Assembly (NCBI GenBank): GCA_023898685.1
Contig: CP060234.1
Coordinates: 2,666,001-2,730,000, forward strand
Direction: 5' to 3'
DNA: 64,000 bases
From: Phycisphaeraceae bacterium
Lineage (GTDB): Bacteria > Planctomycetota > Phycisphaerae > Phycisphaerales > UBA1924
Shown one piece after another: positions 53,026 to 62,532 of the stretch (position 1 is its first letter; each line of letters opens with the position of its first letter). Both the position numbers and the translations under genes were made by a program. The notes under the pieces are model-generated. The model did no database searches and had not been told where the DNA came from. It saw only the letters and a program-made list of their open reading frames with translations.

Positions 53026-55839
53026 TCAGTCGCAGCCGGCCTCGACCGCCAGCAACACCGTAAGGACATCGGCCTGGTTGAGTGCGCCGGCGGGTAACGC
53101 GGTGTCCGCGATCGCGTTGCCCGCGTCGTACTCCCGCAGGAACCCGATCATGTCGAAGAAGTCCAGCTCGCCGTAGGCCGGCGCGAAATCACCGGCGCAG
53201 CCGCCGGGCTCCGGCACAACCTCGCGGTACACCGCGCTCGACGGATCGTCGAGGACTTCGAACAGCACCTGTGCCGCAACGGTCGCCTTCCCGTCGCTGG
53301 CCGTGAACACCACCGAGGCGTAGTCGACCGAGCCTTCGTGTTCGTTGACCTGCAATGCGTCGGGCGCAAACACAAACTCGCCGGTCTGCGGGTCGAACGA
53401 AGAGTTCGCGATCGGTGTCGCCTTCAGCGACACATCGTCGCCGTCCGCGTCCGTCGCCGAGACCGTGAATCGCAGCTCGTCACCTTCGAGGATCGTGAAG
53501 ATGGAACCATCGGAGAAGTGGATCTCCGGCAACGTGTTCCCCTCGGCCCGGCTTCGGTGCGTCACGATGTCGACCGTGACCTCGTCGGTCTGGCCCTCAT
53601 CGAACGCGATGTTCACGCGGTCGACCTCGAGGAAGTGGTACTCCGTGACGATCTGGTTGTTCTCGTCGCGGAAGCGGAACTCGAGCACGAGCGGTGCGTT
53701 GCGCCCCACCGGGTCAGGCCCGCGGAAGTAGGTCCCGCCCGAATCGACCCAGCTCCACGGGGTGTCGACGCTGAGGCCCCCGTGCCACTCGGGCCGTGTC
53801 ACGTCGGGGAAGGTCCACAGGCCTTGCGCGTCCGTCCGGCCGGTGAACTTCGCCGTGTTCGGCACCGTCGCGTCCAGCTCGCGCTGGAACACCCTCAGCA
53901 CCGCATCGGGCACGGGAGACCCGTCCGCGTTGACCAGCCGGATGCTCACTGTCGGCGGGATCGCCAGCAGGAAGTCGCCGTAGAACCCGCGCCGCAGGCC
54001 GAGATTGCGGTTCAGCCCCGCGATCGTCCCGGGCCCGAAGTACCGCGCCCCGGTGTTCGCCATCGCACCCCGATCGGTCCAGTCGATGATCGCCTGTCCG
54101 TTCTTGTAGAGGTATCGCTCCATCCCGTAGTAGACATTCCAGGGGCTCACCCTGGGCATCAGCGCGGTGTCCGCGACGGGAAGTCCCGTGTTCGGGTGCA
54201 GGATGTCCATGTTCTCGATGGCCACGTCGTAGGAGTAGATGTCGATGAAGCCGAGCTGGTGGCCCAGTTCGTGCACCAGCGCCTGGTCCGTCCGCTTGAT
54301 GAACGACTCGAGGTAGGAGACAGGCCAGTCAAACCCCCAGCGGGAATCCGCCCACAGCGTCGGCTCGCCGTAGGGTTCGTGCGTCCCGCCAGGGTCGAGC
54401 GTCCCGTCGGGCACGACCTGCAAGTTGCTCATCCGAAGACGTTGCCGTCCTCCCGAGATCCAGATCTTCCGCTGCAACGCCTCGACCTGGAGCTGCGCCC
54501 AGTCCTCCGGGCTGTAGGTCTCGATGAAGTTTGGTCGCTTGAGGAACTCGGCGTAGGTCGTCTCGTCGATCCAGAGGTGGAACTGCAGCGCGTTGATGTA
54601 ATCAAGCACGCTGTTGTTCAGTTCGCTGTATTCGTCGACTTTGTTGTACGGATCGAGCTGGAACTCGATCGTGTGGTCGCCGACCGCCCGCTCGTATTGG
54701 ATCGGCGCGAACTCCTGCACGCCCGGGTCAATGTCCACTGTTTGCACCGTGTCCGCGGGCCAGGGCGCCTGGTAGCTCAGCGTGTACCGCTCGTTCGGCA
54801 GCATCAGGGGTATCCGGCCGCCGCCGACGATCTCGCCGTCGAACCGCCACACGTACGGCACGTCCGTCGCCGTGACGTCGCCTCGGTTGAAGACGTTGGC
54901 CGTGTAGGTGACCATCTCGCCCGGGTCGGGCCACTTCTTCTCGTTCTCGAGCCCCGGCTGGATTGTCTGGTCGCCGTTGAATGCGACACGGAACCGGTTG
55001 TACTCGGGCTGCCGGTTGATGAATCCGACGTCGAGGTCCACCGGCCGCGGCGCCCGCGATGAAACCGGGACCTCGCCGGCCAGCACGCCCCGCGTCGCAT
55101 GGATGATCGTCTCGCCCGGCCCCTGGAAGGTGACGAGCCCGCCCGGCGCAACGGTCGCGACGCCCGGGTCGTCGCTGGTCCACGTCATGAGTTCGGACAC
55201 GTCGTAGACGTCGGGCCCGTAGCTGAGCGACCCCAACGCCGTCACCTGCCGCGAGTCGCCGACGGCGCCGTCGAGGTCCGCGGGCTGGAACTCCAGCGTG
55301 TTGAGGCGAACGAGATCGCCGCCGATGACCACGACCTCGACGGGCTCGACCGTCTGCAGCTCAAGCTCGCGGATGTGTACGTAGTTGTCGTACTCCAGCC
55401 GGTACACCTCCCAGCGGAACACGCGGCGGGTGATGGGGGTGTTGTTCCACTCGATCCAGAAGACCTGCTCGTTTTCGGCCCGCAGGTCCTCGAAGATCAG
55501 GGTGTAGGAGCCGGTCTTCGAGTCCAGGTCGGCGAGGCTGTCGGCCGCCTCGAGCGTGATGAGACACGGCGACGCGAAGATCCGGCCGCGGCAGGCCCCG
55601 CTCGCCACAGGCTGGTTGAACTCGACGGTGACGATCGCCGGGTTGATGTTGGCCGAGCGGTAGACGTTGTCGTAGTCCCCGTCGCACAGCGCGTCCTTGT
55701 GGCCGATATCCCACGGTGACGCGGTGATGGTGGCCTGGCCGTCGATCTCCATCTGCCGGATCGGGATAATCTCGGCGCCTGCCGGGGCGGACACGATCGA
55801 CGCGGCGAGCGCGAGGACGAACAGCTTCAACCGTGACAT
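53026..55839 (-). CDS. Secreted multidomain protein with metzincin-type HExxHxxGxxD and dockerin-like tail
   Basis: 937 aa from ATG 55839, with AGAAAGG upstream; signal peptide MSRLKLFVLALAASIVSAPAGA. Order: discoidin-like or beta domain (about 25-160), bacterial Ig-like (BIG_2-type) near 185-255, CARDB-like segment (about 270-410), then a region with HELGHQLGFID (His523, Glu524, His527, Asp533), a metalloprotease signature of the HExxHxxGxxD kind. A carboxypeptidase-regulatory/Ig domain near 625-720 and a cadherin-like domain near 780-870 follow. The tail (GELDFFDMIGFLREYDAGN ... LNQADVLTVLLAVEAGCD) is a divergent dockerin-like repeat. Possibly a surface-attached peptidase or glycoprotease. 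Confidence 0.75.
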   Translation of the reverse strand: MSRLKLFVLALAASIVSAPAGAEIIPIRQMEIDGQATITASPWDIGHKDALCDGDYDNVYRSANINPAIVTVEFNQPVASGACRGRIFASPCLITLEAADSLADLDSKTGSYTLIFEDLRAENEQVFWIEWNNTPITRRVFRWEVYRLEYDNYVHIRELELQTVEPVEVVVIGGDLVRLNTLEFQPADLDGAVGDSRQVTALGSLSYGPDVYDVSELMTWTSDDPGVATVAPGGLVTFQGPGETIIHATRGVLAGEVPVSSRAPRPVDLDVGFINRQPEYNRFRVAFNGDQTIQPGLENEKKWPDPGEMVTYTANVFNRGDVTATDVPYVWRFDGEIVGGGRIPLMLPNERYTLSYQAPWPADTVQTVDIDPGVQEFAPIQYERAVGDHTIEFQLDPYNKVDEYSELNNSVLDYINALQFHLWIDETTYAEFLKRPNFIETYSPEDWAQLQVEALQRKIWISGGRQRLRMSNLQVVPDGTLDPGGTHEPYGEPTLWADSRWGFDWPVSYLESFIKRTDQALVHELGHQLGFIDIYSYDVAIENMDILHPNTGLPVADTALMPRVSPWNVYYGMERYLYKNGQAIIDWTDRGAMANTGARYFGPGTIAGLNRNLGLRRGFYGDFLLAIPPTVSIRLVNADGSPVPDAVLRVFQRELDATVPNTAKFTGRTDAQGLWTFPDVTRPEWHGGLSVDTPWSWVDSGGTYFRGPDPVGRNAPLVLEFRFRDENNQIVTEYHFLEVDRVNIAFDEGQTDEVTVDIVTHRSRAEGNTLPEIHFSDGSIFTILEGDELRFTVSATDADGDDVSLKATPIANSSFDPQTGEFVFAPDALQVNEHEGSVDYASVVFTASDGKATVAAQVLFEVLDDPSSAVYREVVPEPGGCAGDFAPAYGELDFFDMIGFLREYDAGNAIADTALPAGALNQADVLTVLLAVEAGCD

Positions 55840-55997
55840 GTGTGGTCCGACCTTTCTCTATCCCCACTCGCCAATCCTGGCCCACCCTGTTCGCTCGCGA
55901 GGGCACTGCCCGGCTGCAATCCTCGGGCCCGACGATCGACCGGCCAACGGGCCGCCCGGAGCCGGTGCTCTGGGAACTCCTCGCGATCAGCCGGGCG

Positions 55998-57038
55998 TCA
56001 GGGGCCGTCGTTTCCCACCTGCGGGACGACGTCGGCGTTGCCGTTCTTCCTCGCGAGGATGAGCTTGTCGAGCGATTCGTAGTCGTTCTTGGCGCTCGCC
56101 ACGCTGCCGTCGAGACGCGCCGCGTTCACCGTGTTGCCGTGCCGGTTGAACTCGAACGCCCTCGGGAGGTTCGTGTGGTAGCTTGACGGGTACTGCACCT
56201 CGAGCTGGTACTTGTATTCGCCGACCGACCATCTCGAGTCGCCGTCCGCCGGCCAGTCGTAGATCGTCATCAGGCGGTCTAGGTCGTCGACGTACCGACG
56301 CGGCTCGAGGTCGATGATCCCGACGATCTGCGACGGGAATTCCACCTCGTCGATCAGTCCGCCGAGCCTGGTCTGGGAGCTGCGCGCGGCGAATCCCCCG
56401 GCGGTCAGGCCGAAAACATGCTCGTTGAAGCCGAACGAGGTCATCTCGGGCATGCCGAAGCGCGGGTCCCTCCAGAATCCCAGCTGACCACCCGGCACCA
56501 GCGTCGACGCGAAGTACTCGGTGTTCCCGGGCTCGAACGTGTCGTCACCCGGGCACTGATAGAACTCCGTCATCGCGGTGAACGCGTCTTCGCCCGCCAG
56601 AACGCCCGCCATGCGCCGCGTTTCCATCGGCACTCCGTTGGTCACCGTGTTCGTATCCCAATAGACCCCCGTGTACTCGGCGAGCCGCAGGAACAGCGGG
56701 AGTGGGTATGAGTCACCGCCCAGCACCTTGTACCAGCCCATCGCAGCGGCGACATCTGTTGGTATGCCCGCGACGCCGTGAGTCGAGCCCACGTTGCTTT
56801 TCCGGAACCCCAACGCCGATAGCCCATAGATCTCGCCAGCCAACGGCCCCTGCCCGTGCGTATCAAGCGCGAGGCTCTGGATCTCCTGCATGCTGCTCCG
56901 CTGGCTCGTTGCGCACACGGTGGACTGCGCCGTCGAACGGGCCCTTCCGAGGGCCGGAAGCAGGATCCCGATCAGGAGCGCGATGATCGAGATGACGACG
57001 AGCAATTCGATCAGTGTGAACGCCCTCGTGCCTCGCAT
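55998..57038 (-). CDS. Prepilin-type protein (type IV pilin-like N-terminal methylation domain)
   Basis: 346 aa from ATG 57038; an earlier ATG at 57068 lacks a ribosome site, whereas AAGGAG precedes 57038. The N-terminus MRGTRAFTLIELLVVISIIA is a classic prepilin peptidase site (cleavage before Phe7 after Ala-type residue, Glu at +5 in FTLIE) with the hydrophobic pilin helix. The rest, with HTNLPRAFEFNRHGNTVNAA near the C-terminus, is typical of the planctomycete DUF1559-like pseudopilins (H-x-G-x-x-N-x-x-x-x-D-G). Likely exported by a type II secretion/pilus system. It stands between dockerin-tailed genes. Confidence 0.88.
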   Translation of the reverse strand: MRGTRAFTLIELLVVISIIALLIGILLPALGRARSTAQSTVCATSQRSSMQEIQSLALDTHGQGPLAGEIYGLSALGFRKSNVGSTHGVAGIPTDVAAAMGWYKVLGGDSYPLPLFLRLAEYTGVYWDTNTVTNGVPMETRRMAGVLAGEDAFTAMTEFYQCPGDDTFEPGNTEYFASTLVPGGQLGFWRDPRFGMPEMTSFGFNEHVFGLTAGGFAARSSQTRLGGLIDEVEFPSQIVGIIDLEPRRYVDDLDRLMTIYDWPADGDSRWSVGEYKYQLEVQYPSSYHTNLPRAFEFNRHGNTVNAARLDGSVASAKNDYESLDKLILARKNGNADVVPQVGNDGP

Positions 57039-57224
57039 AGCCGTGCTCCTTGCTCCTTGCTCCGCCATGGCCTATCCCCCGCTTGGCGTTTCCCATTGCC
57101 GGCCCTCGTGAGAGCCGGACAACCCGCAGATCCGTGCGTCCGCTATCGCGATCAGAAGGTCCTCTGGCCTTTGTCGATTCCAATCCGACCCGGTCGCTCT
57201 CGCGTCCGGGCCGGGAGAGTCAGA

Positions 57225-59450
57225 TCAGTTGCCGTCGGCGACGGCCTCGAGGAGGAAGAGCTCGATGTCGCCCGGGTCCAGGCCCGGGATGCCGTCGACA
57301 TCGACGGAGGTGTTGCCGGCGTCGTACAGCCCGAGGAAATCGAGCGCGTCGAAGAAGCTGGCGCTCCCGTCGATCGTCCAGTCGAGGCTGTTGGCCCCGA
57401 TCTTATAGATCTTGCCGTTGGCCGAGCCGGTGATGCTCGCGTTGCCCCCGGCGAAGATAAACGATCCGTCGGACAAGGGTGTCGGCGACTGGCTGCCGTA
57501 GCGGGTCGAGGGCAGCGTGCCGTCGAAATCGGTGCGATAGATCAGGTCGTAGTTCGGACCGTTGTCCCGCAGGATGACGTACTGCCCGATCTGCGAGTCG
57601 GCGCCGTTCTGGCCGGACGGTGTATTCGGGTCCTTCTGCGACTGCATGCCGCCGTAGACGTAGGTGCCGGGACGGAGCGGGTCGTTGGCCTCGACGGCGC
57701 TGACGACCGTGAACTCGCCTGTGAGGACGAAGTCTTCGAGCGTGGCCCAGGCGTCTGGCGTGAGGGGGCCGGCGTCGAACTGGTTATCCATGTCGACATC
57801 CAACGCGACGGGGTGGTACACCCAGGTCTCTGTCAGCGAACCGGTGGCCGGGTTCCACGTGTACTTGTGGATCTTGCCGAAGCTGCCGCCGCAGTAGACC
57901 GCGGTGGTGTTGTCGGTGCTGCTCGCGATGAGCGACGGGCGGCCGAAGTGGTTCCGCTCGCTGATCAGGCCGCGATCGCCGGGGACGCTGTCGAGGACGT
58001 TGCCAAAGTCGGGGTCGATGGCCCAGAGCGAGGGGACATCACCATCGTTGAACGTCGTGACGAAGATCGCCGATTCGTCCTGGGCCAGCGCGCCCGAACC
58101 GAACCAGTTAAAGCTGTCCGGCCCGCCGAACCACATCTCGGTGTATGTCCCGTTGCCGTTGTCGCGCACCTGCACGCCGGTCAGGAGCGTGTCACGGCTG
58201 AAGTAGGTGATGAGCGATCGGCCCTGCGAGTCCTCGTAGACGGGGCCGAGGGTGCCGAAGAAGGTCTGGAGGAAGAGGAAGGGCTCGTAGGACCAGGAGA
58301 TCGCGCCGGTCGTGGCGTTGATGGCGTGGATCTCGCCGCCCGAGTTGACGCCGTCGCCCCGTTCGTACACGTAGACGTTGCCCTGGTTGCCGAGAACGGG
58401 CTGCCCGCGGAGACCCTGGCTGAAGGCGTCATCGAAGACCGCCTGGTTGCGGAACGCCCCGATGATGGAGAGATCGTCCTTGTCGAGCTTCCAGACGGTG
58501 CTGGTCGCGTTCGGGTCGCCGTTCTCGTCGACGGGCGAGCTGGTGGTGCACCAGATCGCGTCGGCGCCGATGGCGACGCCGCCGTAGTCACGGGTGCTGC
58601 CGAGCAGCTCGGGCGACTGGGCCATGACTTCGCCGGTGCCGCCGTTGAGCTTGAAGACCTGGTTGAAGCCGACCACCGTCGGCGGCGTGCCCGGGTCGTT
58701 CACCAGCGGGCTGATGTTGAACAGATCGAACCAGATGTCCTCGGGTGGAAGCGAGTTGTTGCCCGAGCCGAGGCGGACGAAGATCGGCTGACCGACCTCG
58801 GGGTTGCCGCCTTGGGGCGTCCATGAGACGCCGGGCTGCTGCGCCCAGGTGCCGTTGACGGTGTACTGGGCCGAGTTCAGCAGGACGAAGTTTCCGTTGT
58901 CGCTGTAGCCGATCTCGAACACGACCTCGCCGACGTCGTTGCCGCCGCCCATGACCCAGGCCGAGAAAGTGTAGGCCGTGCCGGCCTCGAACACGCTGTC
59001 GGAGATCTGGCCGACGGTCTCGTTGTTGAAGACGCTCATGTAGCCGAAGTAGGTCCCGAGCGTGCCCGAGCTATAGCCCGGCTTGGGGTAGCTGGCATGG
59101 TCGGCCACGCCGCCGTTGGGGCCCCAGGGGCCAATCACACCGTCCTCGAGGCTGGGGTTCACGAGGCCGCTGCCCGGCGTGCCGGGATCGATCACGAACT
59201 GTTGACCGCTGCGGGTCATGAAGTAGGCGTCGTCGTTCCCGTCGATCGAGAACCCGCCCATTGAGTTGGGCTGGAGCGATTCCTGCGTCCACTCCACGAC
59301 CGTCGCGGGGCCTTCCGGCACGACGCGTGAGCCTGTGCGCTCCGGGCCACCCTTGTAATCCGTCCACCAGGCGCCGGGGTCGTACTGCCCGCACGCGAAT
59401 GACACCGTCAGTCCACACACGACCGCGACGCTCATCACTTCTTTCGTCAT
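57225..59450 (-). CDS. Secreted propeller-like protein with dockerin-like C-terminus
   Basis: 741 aa from ATG 59450 (MTKEVMSVAVVCGLTVSFACG, signal peptide), with GGGAGAAAG upstream. Early residues (WWTDYKGGPERTGSRVVPEG) and later blocks (VFKLNGGTGEVMA, GEIHAINATTGAISWSYEP, SLWAIDPDFGNVLDS) form a PQQ-type or outer-membrane-propeller-like set of beta blades, with a carbohydrate-binding-like insert near 85-215. The tail SASFFDALDFLGLYDAGNTS is a variant of the dockerin-like repeat, close to the end of the 53026-55839 protein. No enzyme motif seen; probably extracellular binding or scaffold. Confidence 0.75.
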   Translation of the reverse strand: MTKEVMSVAVVCGLTVSFACGQYDPGAWWTDYKGGPERTGSRVVPEGPATVVEWTQESLQPNSMGGFSIDGNDDAYFMTRSGQQFVIDPGTPGSGLVNPSLEDGVIGPWGPNGGVADHASYPKPGYSSGTLGTYFGYMSVFNNETVGQISDSVFEAGTAYTFSAWVMGGGNDVGEVVFEIGYSDNGNFVLLNSAQYTVNGTWAQQPGVSWTPQGGNPEVGQPIFVRLGSGNNSLPPEDIWFDLFNISPLVNDPGTPPTVVGFNQVFKLNGGTGEVMAQSPELLGSTRDYGGVAIGADAIWCTTSSPVDENGDPNATSTVWKLDKDDLSIIGAFRNQAVFDDAFSQGLRGQPVLGNQGNVYVYERGDGVNSGGEIHAINATTGAISWSYEPFLFLQTFFGTLGPVYEDSQGRSLITYFSRDTLLTGVQVRDNGNGTYTEMWFGGPDSFNWFGSGALAQDESAIFVTTFNDGDVPSLWAIDPDFGNVLDSVPGDRGLISERNHFGRPSLIASSTDNTTAVYCGGSFGKIHKYTWNPATGSLTETWVYHPVALDVDMDNQFDAGPLTPDAWATLEDFVLTGEFTVVSAVEANDPLRPGTYVYGGMQSQKDPNTPSGQNGADSQIGQYVILRDNGPNYDLIYRTDFDGTLPSTRYGSQSPTPLSDGSFIFAGGNASITGSANGKIYKIGANSLDWTIDGSASFFDALDFLGLYDAGNTSVDVDGIPGLDPGDIELFLLEAVADGN

Positions 59451-60053
59451 GATCTTTCTCCCAATGGCAGACCGTTCGCGCGATTCCGTTTGCCGGTCCA
59501 GTTGAGGACGATCCGAGCCCGCCAAGCTCCTGAACGAAATGGACGCACCGTTCAATCCCGATTCACGTTCCGGCGCCGCGCGTGCGATCGATAGATCCCT
59601 GTGACGGGAATCAACGCTGTGACACCCACATCGACGCGAACGCGCGGCATGAAAGGCACGCGGGCTCCCGAAGGGCAAAGGCCGCGGACCCTATGGGACG
59701 TGCCTGCTATGGTAACACAATCCGGGAGATGCCGGGAGCGCCTTTCGGCCGGGTGGTGAGAAAGAGGTGTCGTGCCCGCCGCCGACCGGTGGTGGGGCCA
59801 TTCCCGACCGGGGCGAGTGCCTCCACCCAGGATTCGGGGACTCGGCGTAGCGTGGGGCCCCCAACCCTTGGTGTGGATTTGCGAACATACAACAAACGAC
59901 ACTCGGACTCAAGAGCTGATGGGAGTTCGTGGAAGCACAATGGGGTGGGCGTGGCACGCCGCGATTCGCACGGACACGATCGGCAGCTCGCGGAGTATCG
60001 CGTGCGCTGCGTGCGCCGTCTGTCAGCAACCAGAGTCGTTCGTGGGAAGGAAC
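59451..60053. other. 603-base gap without a supportable gene
   Basis: Stretches open in several frames overlap here, but none has a ribosome site, family pattern or clean codon bias. Immediately before the minus-strand gene at 57225 it holds that gene's leader. A stretch around 59760-59870 alternates C-rich and G-rich blocks and could be a degenerate repeat or pseudogene remnant. Nothing firm is seen. Confidence 0.4.
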
Positions 60054-62441
60054 TCAGTCCTGGACCTGTTCCAGTGCGAGATCGAGCTTCGCATAGCCGT
60101 CGATCTCGAAGTACATCGCGCGCAGGCTCATCAGGCCGGGCTCGTCGACGGTGAAATCGGCCGAGAACGGGGTCGGCACCTGGTGTCGCCATTCGTCGAG
60201 GATCATCGTTGGCTCGGCTCCATTGATCGAGATCCAGACGCGCAGGCCGTCGTCTGACACCGCTTTCAGGCGATACCGCCCGGGTTTGATTGGGAGCCGC
60301 CCCGCGATCTCAAGGCCGAAGTGGTCGCCGGTGATGGCACTCCGCTCGATGTTGTCGCCGTTGCCGATCCGGTCCTCGATTACACCGGCCCGGACGAGGT
60401 CCTTCGGGCCGCCGTACCCGAAGTCGAGCGAGACAGTTTCGAGCCCGAACGGAATCGCCTCGCCGCGGCGAGCGAGCTTGTACCACTCGTCCGCATTCTC
60501 ACGGGGGTCGACCTGCCCGGCCCATGAGAACACCCGCCCGAGCCAGCGGGCCTTCAAGAGTGTTCCCTCGATCGCCTGGTTGAACGCACCGCTATGGATG
60601 TTCATGGTGTACGGGTGGATGCCCTCGGGTGCAGTCACCCGCACCTGCACGCCGCCGTCGACGTTCGCGACGCTCGATTCCGCGCCCTCGATGTTGATCT
60701 GAGGCGGGTCGCCTTCGTTGAATCCCAGGGCGTCATAGACGTGTTCGCCCGCCGACTTCTCGCGCAGCCGGACCAGCGGCGTTTCGTGGTCCCACGGCCC
60801 CCATTCGTTCATGATGATCTTGTCGCGTCCCCGCAGGTCCACCCGATCGGAGTAGGGGATGCCGTCGCGGATCTCGACCGGGCGCGTGTCGCCGTATACC
60901 GGATAGTCCGGGATCTTCCACTCCGGAACCTCACCCGACTCGGTGATTTCGATCGATTCGGTGCGGTCCATCCGCTTCGGCAGGTGGCCGTCGAGTTTGA
61001 ACTCGTTCCCGAAGATCCGCGTGTCGGAGAAGTTCCCGGGCTGGTCCTCCCGGAGTTGGATCGCAACCCGCGGCTGAGATTCGCGCCCACCCCAGAACGG
61101 CCTGGGCTCGTCGTTGATGTCGAACTCGTTCCCGGCGATCGTGTTGTGGGTGACCTTCCTGTAGTTCGCCTTGCCCCATGGCAGGGTCACGATGTTCCCC
61201 GGGTCGTCCCACCAGATGTGCACACCCGCGAGGTTGTTCACGAACCGGTTGTCCACAATCTCGTGGCCCGCCGAGTGCTCGATGTTCACCCCGCCCCGCT
61301 CGAGCCCGTACCCCATCCCGCCGTTGCCGTCGAACAGGTTCCCCGCGATGAGCGTGTCCTGGCTGAACCCGCCCCAGATCCCGCAGATCGCGTTCTCGAC
61401 GAACCTGTTGGCGATGACCTTGTTGCCGAAGCTGAAGGTCATCTCCCAGCCGTGGGCCGGGGCGTAGCTGAGATCGTTGTGGATGAAGAGATTGTCGTTG
61501 CACCCCTTGCGTTTGTGGTCGGCCGTCCTGCTCGCGACCGACGGATCGCCCAGGGCGTCCAGCCCCGCGAACGCGAAGATGCAGTCCCCCCCGTGCGTCG
61601 CCGAATTCTCCGCCACGACATTCTCGTTGCACTGCTCGAAGAACAGCATGCCGGCCGAGTCCTGCCCCCGGTTGTACACGCCCTCGACGTGCCCCCGCAC
61701 GCAGAAATCGAAGTGATTCCGGGTGATCACGTTCCGGCTCGAACGCCAGAGCGCCAGCCCCCATCCCGACAGGAACGAGGCGTCGTTGTCGTACACCTTC
61801 GAGTCGTTGACCTCGTCCAGCAGGATTCCGTTCTGCCCGCGCCGGATCCGCACGCCGCGGACCGTCACGTTGGCTGACTCCTCGATGTACACCGCCGCGG
61901 CGTAGTTCTTGAGCCATTCGTTGTTGTCGTTCCGGTGCGGGCTCAGCCAGTCCGAGCCGTCCTCCGCCTCGGGCGTCGATCCGAGATGCTTGCGGTAGTT
62001 GTCCGAGTAGTCACCGCCCGAGATTGTCAGCCCGTCGGCGTCGGTCGCGAAGAGCCCGACCCGGTAGCCGTGCACCCGGGCGTTCTCGAGCGTCACGCCC
62101 CCCTGGCCTTCGATGACGATCCCCGTTCCGGTGAGCGTGTCCCACGGGGTCCCCTCCGCGGCTCCGCGCAGGACCGAACCGTCCGCGAATCGGACGGTGA
62201 TCCCCGACCGCGTGATCTGGATCACGCCGTTGTTGTCCGCATCGGCGATCACGGCTCCGTCGGGGATCTCGACCACGCAGCTGCGGTCGATCCTGACGTT
62301 GTCCCTGTCCACCGTTACAACGGGCATTGACTCGACAGCAGGTTGGATTGCTCCGGTCTGCCCCGAAGCACCCGTACCCAGACTGACCGCCATGCCGGCC
62401 GCCACGACAACACCCGATCGAACGCGTGTCTGTAGTACCAT
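60054..62441 (-). CDS. Secreted right-handed parallel beta-helix protein with PA14-like domain
   Basis: 795 aa from ATG 62441 (MVLQTRVRSGVVVAAGMAVS, signal peptide); upstream in-frame ATG 62534 would overlap the divergent gene and lacks this signal. Residues about 60-480 contain beta-helix coils (for example GVRIRRGQNGILLDEVNDSK, NRFVENAICGIWGG, NLFDGNGGMGYGL, NRFVNNLAGVHIWW) of the pectate-lyase/carbohydrate-binding type. The last 120 residues (RYRLKAVSDDGLRVWISING, FSADFTVDEPGLMSLRAMYF) are PA14-like. Could be a polysaccharide lyase or epimerase. No dockerin tail. Confidence 0.82.
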   Translation of the reverse strand: MVLQTRVRSGVVVAAGMAVSLGTGASGQTGAIQPAVESMPVVTVDRDNVRIDRSCVVEIPDGAVIADADNNGVIQITRSGITVRFADGSVLRGAAEGTPWDTLTGTGIVIEGQGGVTLENARVHGYRVGLFATDADGLTISGGDYSDNYRKHLGSTPEAEDGSDWLSPHRNDNNEWLKNYAAAVYIEESANVTVRGVRIRRGQNGILLDEVNDSKVYDNDASFLSGWGLALWRSSRNVITRNHFDFCVRGHVEGVYNRGQDSAGMLFFEQCNENVVAENSATHGGDCIFAFAGLDALGDPSVASRTADHKRKGCNDNLFIHNDLSYAPAHGWEMTFSFGNKVIANRFVENAICGIWGGFSQDTLIAGNLFDGNGGMGYGLERGGVNIEHSAGHEIVDNRFVNNLAGVHIWWDDPGNIVTLPWGKANYRKVTHNTIAGNEFDINDEPRPFWGGRESQPRVAIQLREDQPGNFSDTRIFGNEFKLDGHLPKRMDRTESIEITESGEVPEWKIPDYPVYGDTRPVEIRDGIPYSDRVDLRGRDKIIMNEWGPWDHETPLVRLREKSAGEHVYDALGFNEGDPPQINIEGAESSVANVDGGVQVRVTAPEGIHPYTMNIHSGAFNQAIEGTLLKARWLGRVFSWAGQVDPRENADEWYKLARRGEAIPFGLETVSLDFGYGGPKDLVRAGVIEDRIGNGDNIERSAITGDHFGLEIAGRLPIKPGRYRLKAVSDDGLRVWISINGAEPTMILDEWRHQVPTPFSADFTVDEPGLMSLRAMYFEIDGYAKLDLALEQVQD

Positions 62442-62532
62442 AGTGGCAGCATATCCATAGGGCGCGATGGGCGGGCGCGGCCCCGACCATGCGCGGAAGT
62501 CCCGACCGCACCACCGACCCGGCGCCGAGACC

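Noticed and set aside
59552..60192. Overlapping minus-strand frames of 112-161 codons in the gap before the beta-helix gene
   Set aside because: No ribosome site, family pattern or consistent codon bias; several frames are open at once.
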